A stretch of 64,000 bases of DNA from Erysipelothrix tonsillarum DSM 14972 (GTDB lineage Bacteria > Bacillota_I > Bacilli_A > Erysipelotrichales > Erysipelotrichaceae). The translations under genes and the position numbers were made by a program. Under the pieces are notes generated by a model. That model was given only the letters and a program-made list of their open reading frames with translations. It made no database searches and was not told the DNA's origin. Within the stretch, counting starts at the first letter, position 1, and each line of letters starts with the position of its first letter. The DNA lies in the NCBI RefSeq assembly GCF_000373785.1, contig NZ_KB892378.1:388406-452405 (forward strand), given 5' to 3'. Below are positions 43,127 to 52,092 of the stretch, piece by piece.

Positions 43127-44855
43127 ACTTTGCCATCTCCTTTTCACTGAATTGAGACTCAGCAATTTGAATGTAAATTGGACAGTTCTTAATTAATTCT
43201 AAGTGAGTCCCTTGTCCAACAATTTTACCTTCATTTAAAACAATAATACGATCCGCATCCACAATGGAGCTAATTCGTTGAGCAACCACAAGCATGATTG
43301 CATCTTTTGTTTCATCTTTTAGGTTTTTACGAATGAGTGCATCTGTTTTGTAATCGAGGGCAGAGAAACTATCATCAAAAATATAAATCTCAGGCTTACG
43401 AACAAGCGCACGCGCAATACTTAGACGTTGTTTTTGTCCCCCTGAAACGTTTGATCCACCTTCACTAATCCACTCATTATATTTACCCGGTTTTTGTTCA
43501 ATAAAATCTTTCGCTGAAGCAAGTTGAGCACTTTCTTCAACTTCCTTATCATCTGCGAATTCTTTTCCATAACGGATATTTTGAGAAATACTTCCGCTAA
43601 AGAGTAATGATTTTTGAGGAATAAAACCAACCTTGTAACGAAGGGAATATAAATCCCATTCACGTACATCAACACCATTGACTAAGACACGACCTTTGGT
43701 CACATCATAGAAACGAACAATCAGGTTAATAAGCGTTGATTTACCCGATCCTGTTGATCCAATAAATGCTACCGTTTCACCTTTTTTCGCTGTGAAGTTG
43801 ATCTTTTCAAGAACATTTGCTTCTCCATCAGGATAGGCAAAGTCAACGTCCTCAAATACGATTGAAGTTTCTTCTGAACCTTCATGAACACCATTTTCAG
43901 GATTTTTAATAATTGGATCTGTATTCAACACTTCTTCGATACGACGTGCACTTACGGCAGCACGTGGATACATAATAAACACGACTGAGAATAAGAGCAG
44001 TGAGAACAATGCGTGGAATTGATATTCTAAAAACGCAACAATCGATCCGACTTCAAGCGTTCCTGCTTCAACCATTCCGGAAGCGGTCCACATAATTGTA
44101 AGTACGGATAATTCGAGAATAAAGAAGAACAGTGGTTCTGCACGTGACATAACACGGAATAATTTCTTCGAAACATCTGCATAATCTTTATTGATTTTTT
44201 GGAAACGTGCTGTTTCATGTTTATCTTTACGGAATGCACGAATAACACGAACACCAGTGATATTTTCACGGGTTACACGGTTTAGTGTATCCATTAGATT
44301 TTGTTGTTTACGGCTTAACGGTCCTGATAACTTACCAACAATTCCTACAACAATTAAGATAAAAGGAACACTTCCCGCCATAACAAACGCGAGACGTTGG
44401 TTGGTACGGTAAATCATCACCGAACTGAATAAAATCATAAACGGTGCATGAAGCCCCATCCGTAATAACATTTGTATAAATAATTGTAATTGGTACACAT
44501 CATTTGACACACGCGTGATCAAAGATGATACCCCGATTTCATTATACTCAGAGTGTGAAAATTCTTGAGATTTTTCAAACATATCATTACGAATATCGCG
44601 AGTGATACGTGTAGCAATACGACTCGACGTATAATTAAGTAAGATAGTCCCCAAACCTCCAAGAATGGCAACTCCAAGGAGCAAGAAACCTTGGCTCTTA
44701 ATTAAGTCCATATTCTGCGTTCCGACACCCTCATTAATCATGGTACCCATGATGGTTGGAATTCCCAACTCAACAAGCGCAAAGGCCAGAATTGCGACAA
44801 TATTTAATAGAAACAATAGTTTATATTTCTTTAAATATCTAATAATTAATCTCAT
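43113..44855 (-). CDS. ABC exporter half-transporter with degenerate catalytic site (EfrA-like)
   Basis: The 580-aa protein has six membrane helices and an NBD with Walker A GSTGSGKST, signature VSGGQKQR and Walker B YIFDDSFSALD. The catalytic Glu is replaced by Asp, as in the degenerate half of heterodimeric exporters. With the following gene it should form one drug or lipid exporter. It is first in the operon, behind a MerR-type promoter, next to a divergent MerR regulator. Confidence 0.88.
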   Translation of the reverse strand: MRLIIRYLKKYKLLFLLNIVAILAFALVELGIPTIMGTMINEGVGTQNMDLIKSQGFLLLGVAILGGLGTILLNYTSSRIATRITRDIRNDMFEKSQEFSHSEYNEIGVSSLITRVSNDVYQLQLFIQMLLRMGLHAPFMILFSSVMIYRTNQRLAFVMAGSVPFILIVVGIVGKLSGPLSRKQQNLMDTLNRVTRENITGVRVIRAFRKDKHETARFQKINKDYADVSKKLFRVMSRAEPLFFFILELSVLTIMWTASGMVEAGTLEVGSIVAFLEYQFHALFSLLLFSVVFIMYPRAAVSARRIEEVLNTDPIIKNPENGVHEGSEETSIVFEDVDFAYPDGEANVLEKINFTAKKGETVAFIGSTGSGKSTLINLIVRFYDVTKGRVLVNGVDVREWDLYSLRYKVGFIPQKSLLFSGSISQNIRYGKEFADDKEVEESAQLASAKDFIEQKPGKYNEWISEGGSNVSGGQKQRLSIARALVRKPEIYIFDDSFSALDYKTDALIRKNLKDETKDAIMLVVAQRISSIVDADRIIVLNEGKIVGQGTHLELIKNCPIYIQIAESQFSEKEMAKYEKL

Positions 44856-44891
44856 AGTTTTACCTCCTGTACATTTTTTTGCAACTGAACT

Positions 44892-44922
44892 ATAATAAGG
44901 TATAAGGTAACCTTATAGTCAA
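44892..44922 (-). promoter_or_regulatory. MerR-type promoter (19-bp spacer) of the exporter operon
   Basis: On the minus strand TTGACT (44922-44917) and TATTAT (44897-44892) are separated by exactly 19 bp. The spacer contains the perfect dyad ATAAGGT-A-ACCTTAT (44902-44916). The overlong spacer with a central dyad is the hallmark of MerR-activated promoters. On the plus strand TATAAT (44891-44896) and TGTACA (44868-44873, 17-bp spacer) may drive the regulator gene. Confidence 0.9.
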
Positions 44923-44936
44923 GGAGAAATCGCACA

Positions 44937-45761
44937 ATGAGCATAAAAAATGATAAACTTACCACCGGCCAATTCGCAAAACTCTGTCATGTTCCGAAAC
45001 ATGTTTTGTTTTACTACGATGAAATCGATTTATTTAAACCTGAATTCACCGATTTAAATGGCTACCGATACTATGCCTATCATCAATACTATGCCTTCAT
45101 TGTAATCACATTCCTAAAAGATTTAGGCATGCCTCTCACAGATATTAAAGAATATCTGGATGTTCGTTCCCCCGAGAACCTTACCCATATTCTAACACAA
45201 AGAAGTCAAAAAATTGATGAACAGATTAAGAGATTGACGCTAAGTCAAAGTTTCATTAAACATACACTTGATTTGATGGATTTAGCAGCACAATCGAAGC
45301 CAAATACCTGCGAAATCAAAGTTTTACAGCCAGAATCTTTGATTATTAGCCGCCAAACCGTAAATTCAGATCCGCATAGTTTCCTCAAAGCTTATGTAAA
45401 CTTTTGTATTGATAATGGAATCACGTTTACCAATTATGTTGGCTCGATTACATCAAAGCAAGCGATTCTTGAAAAACGCTATCGCGAGTTGGATTATCTT
45501 TATGCCATCTCCTTAGGTGATTTGGAGCATGTAGAGCTGTATGAGAAACCCAGTGGTACTTATCTTACATATTATCATCACGGTTCATACGATACCTTAC
45601 ATGTGGGTTATGATGCGATGATTGCCTATGCTGAAAAACATCGCTTTGAACTGGATGAAGCCTTTTATGAAAAATTATTAATTAATGAGATTACCGTAAA
45701 AACAGAAGACGAATTTATCATTGAACTTTCTGTACGAATTTTGGAAGATTGCATCGTATAG
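44937..45761 (+). CDS. MerR-family multidrug-responsive regulator (BmrR/TipA-like)
   Basis: The 274-aa regulator has an N-terminal MerR winged helix ([37 protein letters not shown]), a coiled coil at about 75-115 and a C-terminal GyrI-like effector domain (about 120-274; [31 protein letters not shown]). The effector pocket suggests it senses hydrophobic drugs and activates the divergent exporter operon through the 19-bp-spacer promoter. AAGGAG precedes ATG. Confidence 0.9.
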   Translation: MSIKNDKLTTGQFAKLCHVPKHVLFYYDEIDLFKPEFTDLNGYRYYAYHQYYAFIVITFLKDLGMPLTDIKEYLDVRSPENLTHILTQRSQKIDEQIKRLTLSQSFIKHTLDLMDLAAQSKPNTCEIKVLQPESLIISRQTVNSDPHSFLKAYVNFCIDNGITFTNYVGSITSKQAILEKRYRELDYLYAISLGDLEHVELYEKPSGTYLTYYHHGSYDTLHVGYDAMIAYAEKHRFELDEAFYEKLLINEITVKTEDEFIIELSVRILEDCIV

Positions 45762-45785
45762 CAGGGTTGCTTTCACCTAAAACAT

Positions 45786-45821
45786 AAAAAAGACGCGAAT
45801 TAAATTAAATTGCGTCTTTTT
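45786..45821. terminator. Bidirectional terminator between MerR and GNAT genes
   Basis: AAAAAAGACGC and GCGTCTTTTTT pair around an AT-rich loop that can itself pair (AATT). Confidence 0.85.
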
Positions 45822-45870
45822 TATGTTCATTATTTTGAATGTTTAAAAGTGGATTTAAAGCCACATTATT

Positions 45871-46371
45871 TTACTTATGCTCAGATTTCAGCAAACCATA
45901 ACAGAGAACATCATGATACTTACCATTTCGGTACAACATTTCACGCATACGTCCTTCTTGTACAAAGCCCATTTTTTCATAAAGTGCAATTGCACGTTTA
46001 TTAAAATCAAATACATGCAAGTAAAGGCGGTGTAAATTAAGTCCTTCAAAACCCCACTCGATTAGTTGTGCCATGATATCTTTTCCATACCCTTTTCCCC
46101 AATAGTTTTTGTCCCCAATAACAATTGCGAGTTCTGCATGACGGTTTCGTTGGTCAAGATTCATAAAAGCACAAGTACCAATGGGTTTTTCCCCATCACA
46201 AATCACATAGGTCATGCCATCCACCATAATCTGACTCCATGTTTCTACTTCTTCAAAAGACATTGGTCTCAAGAATTGTGACTGGTCAAAGATCGCAACT
46301 TCAGGATCATTACGCCATTCATAGTATGCAGGGATGTGCTCTGCTGTAAATTTTTTAAAATTTAAGTTCAT
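45871..46371 (-). CDS. GNAT acetyltransferase, RimJ/RimL-like
   Basis: The 166-aa protein has the RimJ/RimL-type features AYYEWRNDPEVAIFDQSQFLRP, the acetyl-CoA loop GDKNYWGKGYGKDIM and HLYLHVFDFNKRAIALYEKMGFVQEG. It acetylates a protein N-terminus or a small amine; the target is unknown. It is third in a probable operon, 16 nt after the YfcC-like transporter gene. Confidence 0.85.
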   Translation of the reverse strand: MNLNFKKFTAEHIPAYYEWRNDPEVAIFDQSQFLRPMSFEEVETWSQIMVDGMTYVICDGEKPIGTCAFMNLDQRNRHAELAIVIGDKNYWGKGYGKDIMAQLIEWGFEGLNLHRLYLHVFDFNKRAIALYEKMGFVQEGRMREMLYRNGKYHDVLCYGLLKSEHK

Positions 46372-46387
46372 AATTTTTTCCTTCTAT

Positions 46388-47935
46388 CTAGTTTACAAAT
46401 CCAACGGCAGAAGCAATAGATATAATAACTGCCGCAACAATTAATAAGACGGATAAAATGCGAAGTGAGAATTTGAGATATTTGTCGTAGGGTACATTTA
46501 CAAATTCCAACGTACCCATAAGCGTTGCACTTGGATAGATTGCCGCCATAAAATTGACGCCTGCTACAAATGCACTAATTAAGATGATTTGTCCACCGGA
46601 TTCGCCAATTGCACTTGTAGCGAAGACTGCTGATGCAACCGCACCAAGGATTGGCATTGAAATACCGGCAACACCACTTGTGGATTGTAGGAAAACCCCA
46701 ATCAGAACATAGGAGGCAATTGCAAATAATCCAAATACCCAAGTTGGTACAGCACTAAGCGCACCGGAAATCCAATAAATAAAGGTTATTGACATTCCTT
46801 CCGTAGAACTTCCCATGATAATTGCAATCCCACGAGCAATCGCGAGCACCACTACAACACCAAAGAGATCTTTCATTCCATCGATAAAGACATCTATAAA
46901 TTCTGTCTCCGACATTTTATTAATAAATTTGAGTAAGAATGCCCCTAATACAAAGAGAAACGCAAACTCATTAAAGCCCCATGTGCCCAGTCTTGAAATA
47001 TGACTGGCGCCTAAAACAGAGCCCAGTACAGGTATTTTCGCAAGAGCTGTGAACGGACTGTTCACAATATTTGCTACGCGTGTCCCTGCAATTTCTTCCC
47101 ATGGGAAATACCCCAGGATGATAGTAATAACAATCAGAATCAATACAATCGCTGACCATTTACGTTCTTTCGTAAACTCAGGTAACGATTCATTTTTATC
47201 CACTAATGTATTAATATTTTCGCAATCGGCTAATACAGATTTATCCGGATTTTTCTTAACCATAGATGCATAACGAATCATCATCATCGTCCCAACCACA
47301 TAAAGTGCTAAGAAAATAATTGCTCGAAGTACAATTCCCGACCCAATGGTTAATTCTGGATTCCCAATGGCCGCAACGGCCGCTCCCGTAGAAAACGGAT
47401 TAACGAGGCTGGACATATTTCCAATTGTTGCTCCGAGAAAGAGAACCCCCAAGCCGGTCATGACATCATATCCTGCAAGCACAAACATCGGAACAATCAC
47501 AACAGAGAATGCTGTAATTTCTTCCCAGAAGCCAAAGGATGTTCCCAAAACCGCAAAGATAAACATCATCACTGCAATTAGAACATTTCCTTCAAAGCGT
47601 TCTAGAATACGTCCAATTCCTGCATCCAATGCCCCCACATGGTTTAATACATTTAAGAACCCACCGGCACATAAAATACCAATGGCAACATCACTGGCAG
47701 CTTGAAATCCTTGAATGGGTGCCATCAAGACATCCCAAAAACCAAACGGTCTTAGACCAACACCACGTATTATTTCCCCTTGTTCACCAAATGCCGCATT
47801 AAACACAATAGTTCCTGCCTCTTTATCAAAAACAGATTGAGGTACTACATAACTCAATACCGCTGTGATAATCAACGCAAAAAAGACAATCGTGTAAGAT
47901 GTAGGCATCTTAAAACGTTTTTTTGTTTCACTCAT
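46388..47935 (-). CDS. YfcC-family (C4-dicarboxylate/basic amino acid type) transporter
   Basis: The 515-aa protein has about 12 hydrophobic segments, starting MPTSYTIVFFALIITAVLSYVVPQ. A duplicated core carries FGFWEEITAF, NPFSTGAAVAAIG and SSTEGMSITF near residue 370. It fits the YfcC/AbgT-neighbour ion-transporter superfamily, whose members carry dicarboxylates, peptides or arginine/ornithine. Being 28 nt after the PepV dipeptidase gene, uptake of dipeptides or amino acids is plausible but not shown. Confidence 0.85.
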   Translation of the reverse strand: MSETKKRFKMPTSYTIVFFALIITAVLSYVVPQSVFDKEAGTIVFNAAFGEQGEIIRGVGLRPFGFWDVLMAPIQGFQAASDVAIGILCAGGFLNVLNHVGALDAGIGRILERFEGNVLIAVMMFIFAVLGTSFGFWEEITAFSVVIVPMFVLAGYDVMTGLGVLFLGATIGNMSSLVNPFSTGAAVAAIGNPELTIGSGIVLRAIIFLALYVVGTMMMIRYASMVKKNPDKSVLADCENINTLVDKNESLPEFTKERKWSAIVLILIVITIILGYFPWEEIAGTRVANIVNSPFTALAKIPVLGSVLGASHISRLGTWGFNEFAFLFVLGAFLLKFINKMSETEFIDVFIDGMKDLFGVVVVLAIARGIAIIMGSSTEGMSITFIYWISGALSAVPTWVFGLFAIASYVLIGVFLQSTSGVAGISMPILGAVASAVFATSAIGESGGQIILISAFVAGVNFMAAIYPSATLMGTLEFVNVPYDKYLKFSLRILSVLLIVAAVIISIASAVGFVN

Positions 47936-47963
47936 ACACTTATTTTCCCCTATAAATTTCTAT

Positions 47964-49295
47964 TTATTGAATGACTAGATTTAAAAATGCTTGGGCATAA
48001 ACGGCCATCGCAATTTTCATATCGTTAATACTGATGCATTCGTTGGGTTGATGCTCGGTTTTAAGTCCCCCAGGTAAAATAGCACCAAATGCAACCACAT
48101 TATCCATGGCACGAGCGTAGGTTGCACCACCACTTGTTTTGGGTTCGGATTCCATATCACCGGTTACGGATTGGTATGCACCCATTAAGCTTTGAATAAA
48201 TTCAGAATCTTTTTCCACATAAATTGATTTAAGATAATCAAATAATTCCACAACCACGGAATGTGCGTGGGCTGCTTGTTTTAGATTTGTTTCCACATCT
48301 TCTTTTGGATAAGTAACTGGGAAACGAATATCGATACCAATTTCTTGAATGTTTTCTTTAAAACTTACTTTCCCAACGTTAAGCATGAGTTTCCCTGATA
48401 CCTCATCCTGTACATCACCAAAGATCAGTTTACCATTTGCATCAAGACATTTTTCCACAATAAAGTCGATCATATCATTGCGTTTTCCGGCTGTATAAAG
48501 CGCATGTGCAAGATGTGTAATGGCGTTTTCACCTTGATCTGCTGCTTGGGCATGCATTGCTTTTCCTAAAACAGTAATCACATCATCTTTAACTTCATAA
48601 GGATATCCCAAAGCATCCAATGCTTTCACAACTTCTGGGTCAAAGGATGTCATTGCTTCGGCAGGAACTGCATTTAAAGCACCACCACCTTGGAATTTGA
48701 TATCCGTAATTTGATGTGTTGTAAGCGTAAACTCAATCAATCCTTTTTCCGCATAAATTAATGGGAATGATGAATCCGGTGTAAAGCCTTGTGTTGGAAG
48801 TTCTTCTTTCGCAACATAGGCATTCATACAACGCCAAAGTGATTCTTCATCCGTTCCAAAGATAAAACGAACACGTTGGTTTAATGTCTTGCCTTCATCC
48901 AATAAGATTTTTAAAGCATACATTGCTGCCAAGGTCGGTCCTTTATCGTCCGATGTTCCACGGCCAAATAACATCCCATCTTTTTCCACAAGTTCAAAGG
49001 GATTGGTATTCCATGATGCGATATTGCCCGCGGGCACAACATCCATGTGTCCCAATACACCAAACATCGTTTCCCCTTCACCGATTTCCGCATAGCCATA
49101 ATAACCTTCTGGATCGATAAATGTTTTAAAACCCATTTCCTTCGCAATCACAAGCACTTCTTCAAGTGCTGCTTGAATTTCGTGTCCAAAAGGTTTTTGA
49201 CCTTCTTCATCAAGAACACTCGCAATTGATACAAGCCGTCCTAAATCACGTTTGTAATCTTCAAAGACTAACGCTACTTTATTATTTAAGTCCAT
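47964..49295 (-). CDS. pepV: Dipeptidase PepV (M20 metallopeptidase)
   Basis: The 443-aa M20 enzyme has zinc-site residues His83 and Asp85 (LGHMDVVPAG), Asp116 (GRGTSDDKGP), catalytic Glu150 and Glu151 (FGTDEES), and the late His in GGLKTEHQPNE. An inserted lid domain lies between about residues 185 and 350. PepV cleaves dipeptides in the cytoplasm. It heads an operon with the YfcC-like transporter and a GNAT. A cre-like site lies 30-43 bp upstream of the start codon. Confidence 0.92.
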   Translation of the reverse strand: MDLNNKVALVFEDYKRDLGRLVSIASVLDEEGQKPFGHEIQAALEEVLVIAKEMGFKTFIDPEGYYGYAEIGEGETMFGVLGHMDVVPAGNIASWNTNPFELVEKDGMLFGRGTSDDKGPTLAAMYALKILLDEGKTLNQRVRFIFGTDEESLWRCMNAYVAKEELPTQGFTPDSSFPLIYAEKGLIEFTLTTHQITDIKFQGGGALNAVPAEAMTSFDPEVVKALDALGYPYEVKDDVITVLGKAMHAQAADQGENAITHLAHALYTAGKRNDMIDFIVEKCLDANGKLIFGDVQDEVSGKLMLNVGKVSFKENIQEIGIDIRFPVTYPKEDVETNLKQAAHAHSVVVELFDYLKSIYVEKDSEFIQSLMGAYQSVTGDMESEPKTSGGATYARAMDNVVAFGAILPGGLKTEHQPNECISINDMKIAMAVYAQAFLNLVIQ

Positions 49296-49324
49296 ATATC
49301 CTCCTCATTGATTTCAATCGAACT

Positions 49325-49338
49325 TGAAAACGTTCTAA
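49325..49338 (-). promoter_or_regulatory. cre-like site upstream of pepV
   Basis: TGAAAACGTTCTAA matches the CcpA consensus at 13 of 14 positions. Its position just upstream of the pepV start would allow catabolite control of the dipeptidase operon. Confidence 0.5.
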
Positions 49339-49505
49339 GAATATTATACCAAAGAGTCCATGGATAAAGTACCCCTGGGCCTTTTTAGATTGGGTTAAAC
49401 ATGTGAGGTCTTCTCACAAACAAGAATATCCACCCAATCACTAATTTTATTTTGAGTAGTGTAACCGTTCTGCGTTATACTAGACACAGTTGAATGGAGG
49501 CTATT

Positions 49506-49925
49506 ATGAAACAAACAGAACCCCGTGTTGGTGTTGGAGCCATGATTATGCAAGATGATGAAGTATTACTGGTCTATCGTAAAAGAAACCCTGAAAAAGA
49601 TCATTGGAGTCTTCCCGGCGGAAAAGTTGAACTTTATGAAACCTTAGAAGATGCAGTGAAGCGTGAGATTAAAGAAGAACTGAATCTCGAGATTCAATTG
49701 GATGATTTGCTCTGTGTCACAAACCATATTTTACCGAATGAATCCGTCCATTTTGTGGCGCCAACCTTTCTTGCTCACATTGAACAGGGCAATCCCTGTC
49801 TGATGGAACCAGATGCCCTTGGTGGTATGGGATGGTTTCCTCTTGATGACTTGCCTGATGCAATAACTCTAACCACTCAAAAAGCACTCGAAGCTTACCT
49901 CAAGGTCAATAAAAACACGGATTAG
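49506..49925 (+). CDS. NUDIX hydrolase
   Basis: The 139-aa protein has a Nudix box GGKVELYETLEDAVKREIKEELNL (about residues 38-61); the usual Gly near the end of the box is Asn, the rest is intact. This resembles MutT/YjhB-type nucleoside-diphosphate-X hydrolases. ATG 49506 with GGAGG 5-6 nt upstream is preferred over ATG 49494, which lies inside the SD. A promoter TTGAGT-18-TATACT lies just upstream. Confidence 0.88.
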   Translation: MKQTEPRVGVGAMIMQDDEVLLVYRKRNPEKDHWSLPGGKVELYETLEDAVKREIKEELNLEIQLDDLLCVTNHILPNESVHFVAPTFLAHIEQGNPCLMEPDALGGMGWFPLDDLPDAITLTTQKALEAYLKVNKNTD

Positions 49926-49996
49926 TGGTTAAAGAATAACTAGAAATTTTAAATTATCTAAACTATAATTTAAAATATTAATATGGGAGGGGAACC

Positions 49997-50158
49997 ATGC
50001 TTGAAGCATTTATGGAAGTTATAATCGGTAGCATTGCAATTTTCTATGTTGATGCAAAAAACTGGAGTGATTTTAAAAAACAATGTGTCGCCCTTGTCAT
50101 CTACTGGATTTTAATTGTATGTTTCTTTGCCTTATTGCTTTTTTTCTTTAGCAGATAA
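49997..50158 (+). CDS. 53-aa membrane peptide of unknown function
   Basis: ATG at 49997 is preceded by GGGAGGGG at ideal spacing. The frame encodes MLEAFMEVIIGSIAIF, a short polar stretch (DAKNWSDFKKQ) and a second helix (VALVIYWILIVCFFALLLFFF), ending SR. A strong terminator follows immediately. The strong RBS, two-helix design and dedicated terminator argue for a real gene. No family is recognised; candidates include a holin-like or type I toxin-like peptide, without further support. Confidence 0.65.
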   Translation: MLEAFMEVIIGSIAIFYVDAKNWSDFKKQCVALVIYWILIVCFFALLLFFFSR

Positions 50159-50192
50159 AAGGACCAACGTTCTAACCGTAGGTCCTTTTATC
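50157..50192 (+). terminator. Terminator of the 53-aa peptide gene
   Basis: AAAAGGACC pairs with GGTCCTTTT around a 15-nt loop (with some inner pairing), followed by ATCTT. Confidence 0.8.
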
Positions 50193-50301
50193 TTACATTT
50201 CGATAATTCTATGCTCACAATCAGGCAATGTGTCGTTTCTGAAAACAAATTGCTTTGTTTTAATCACTTGCATAGTGCATCTTATTACAATTATTGTTTG
50301 T

Positions 50302-50865
50302 TTAATCCTTATACTTCAGAAAACAATCCTCTAAATGATCATCTACCATTCCGATTGCTTGCATTAAAGCATAAATTGTTGTGGGGCCAACAAATTTAAA
50401 GCCTAATCGCTTTAAATCCTTACTGATTTGCGTTGATAAAGGCGTTGATGCCGGAACATCGCTCATTGTTTCATAATGGTTCACAATCGGTTTATAGTCG
50501 ACATAGCGCCATAAAAACTTTGCGAGACTATCATGCGCATCCGTGAGACGATAGTAAGCATGTGCATTTGAGATGACTGCTTTTATTTTTAAACGATGGC
50601 GAATAATATTTGGATTTTCCACAAGACGATCAACATCAGCCTCCGTAAACTGAATTAAACGTGCAGGTTCGAAATTTGCATAAGCTTTTCGCATGCCCTC
50701 TCGTTTTGAGATTATGGTGGTCCAGCTTAAACCACTTTGTTGCCCTTCTAAAATCAACATTTCAAACAGATAACGTTCATCTTCGGACTTACGTCCCCAT
50801 TCAGTATCATGATACATCATTTCTAATGGATTACGGTTTGCCCATTCACAGCGTTTTTTGTCCAT
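50302..50865 (-). CDS. tag: DNA-3-methyladenine glycosylase I
   Basis: The 187-aa repair enzyme removes 3-methyladenine from alkylated DNA. It has the Tag hallmark residues: RCEWAN with Cys6, YHDTEWG with His19, and His177 and Cys181 near the C-terminus (HLEDC). These form the HhH-Zn site with exactly the spacing known from E. coli Tag. GLSWTTIISKREGMRKAY and FVGPTTIYALMQA are also typical. Single gene. Confidence 0.94.
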   Translation of the reverse strand: MDKKRCEWANRNPLEMMYHDTEWGRKSEDERYLFEMLILEGQQSGLSWTTIISKREGMRKAYANFEPARLIQFTEADVDRLVENPNIIRHRLKIKAVISNAHAYYRLTDAHDSLAKFLWRYVDYKPIVNHYETMSDVPASTPLSTQISKDLKRLGFKFVGPTTIYALMQAIGMVDDHLEDCFLKYKD

Positions 50866-51118
50866 ATATACTCCCTTTTTCTTTTATTATACAATAGTTC
50901 GTCTATCGATACTTCTATACCTGCCTTAAAGCAATCTCATCACATATTTCAGCTAACTAACCCCAACTTAAATCTTTTCACAGCAATTTCAGCCATTAAA
51001 GAAAATTATTCGTTAGAAAACGCCACTTTTCACAAGGTTTTTGCCTTTTGCGTTAAAACTATCAAAAATGCCATTCTGTCATAACAATTACTTATCTGTT
51101 AATAATTCAAACAAACAT

Positions 51119-51150
51119 CCTTGTGATATAATTATCTAAATTACACAAGG
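51119..51150 (+). promoter_or_regulatory. Inverted repeat spanning the -10 and RBS region of the LysR gene
   Basis: CCTTGTG (51119-51125) and CACAAGG (51144-51150) flank a -10-like TATAAT (51127-51132). The right arm overlaps the Shine-Dalgarno ACAAGGAG. It could be an autoregulatory site or an mRNA hairpin. Confidence 0.4.
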
Positions 51151-51159
51151 AGAATCCCC

Positions 51160-52062
51160 ATGAATATAAGTTTTTATCGCGCGTTTGTGGATGTTGCGAA
51201 ATATAAAAGCATCACAAGGGCTGCAGAACTTGCGAACATATCCCAACCCGCATTAAGCCAACAGATTAAATCAATGGAAAACACCCTCGACTGTACACTT
51301 TTTGAACGTACGCACAAAGGCGTCCTTCTAACCGAAGAAGGCGAAGTTGTCTTAAAATATGCAACCCGTCTTATTTCATGCCATGATAAAATGATTAAAG
51401 AGGTCGAAAATCTAAAACATGACAAGAATCATCGTATTAATATTATGGCGACGCCAATTGTCTATGCTTACGCACTGCCTTGTACCATTCACAGTATTAA
51501 AGAGAATTTCGAATCATACGATTTAGAAATGAAGGCTGCCTCAAGTATCGAAATCGAACATCAAATTATTGATGGTAAAGCTGATATCGGGTTTATTATC
51601 GGTACCCCACTTGATGATTCACTTTATTGTCGTCCATTAATTCAAGATCCCTATTATCTTGTTGCAAGCACTGATTTGGATGTTCCTGATTCAATGTCCG
51701 TAGCGGAATTATACAACTATCAAATTTTAATGCTTAAAAAATCTCAGAAATGTCGTCAACTTTTGAGTTTACAGCTTGAGAAGTGTGCCGTTGACGAATC
51801 CCGTCTCCGCATCCCTTATGAATTGGATACCACCGAATCCATTAAAACATCCACCGTACGAGGATTTGGACTCGCATTCCTTCCTTATATGTCAATCAAA
51901 AAAGAAGTTTACAATAAACAGTTAAAGATTATTGACCTCGAAGGATTTGAATTTATGTCCGAATATAATTTGATTCGAAAACATATCACAGATGAAAATA
52001 TGGAAGAACACCTTGAAATTATGAACTATATTGAAGATCAAGTCGATGCGACGAAGTGTTAA
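51160..52062 (+). CDS. LysR-family transcriptional regulator
   Basis: The 300-aa protein has the LysR N-terminal HTH (FVDVAKYKSITRAAELANISQPALSQQIKSMENTL, then FERTHKGVLLTEEG) and a periplasmic-binding-like effector domain (about 90-295). The target is unknown: neighbours are convergent mltG and, across a 294-bp gap, the divergent tag gene. The effector domain includes DGKADIGFIIG, a usual ligand-site strand. Confidence 0.9.
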   Translation: MNISFYRAFVDVAKYKSITRAAELANISQPALSQQIKSMENTLDCTLFERTHKGVLLTEEGEVVLKYATRLISCHDKMIKEVENLKHDKNHRINIMATPIVYAYALPCTIHSIKENFESYDLEMKAASSIEIEHQIIDGKADIGFIIGTPLDDSLYCRPLIQDPYYLVASTDLDVPDSMSVAELYNYQILMLKKSQKCRQLLSLQLEKCAVDESRLRIPYELDTTESIKTSTVRGFGLAFLPYMSIKKEVYNKQLKIIDLEGFEFMSEYNLIRKHITDENMEEHLEIMNYIEDQVDATKC

Positions 52063-52092
52063 AAAAGAGTGAGGAAATCCTCACTCTTTTTT
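52061..52092. terminator. Bidirectional terminator between lysR and mltG
   Basis: AAAAAAGAGTGAGG and CCTCACTCTTTTTT pair around AAAT. It covers the end of both convergent genes. Confidence 0.9.

Noticed and set aside
47346-47705. 119-aa plus-strand frame opposite the YfcC-like gene
   Set aside because: Antisense shadow with no RBS or motif.
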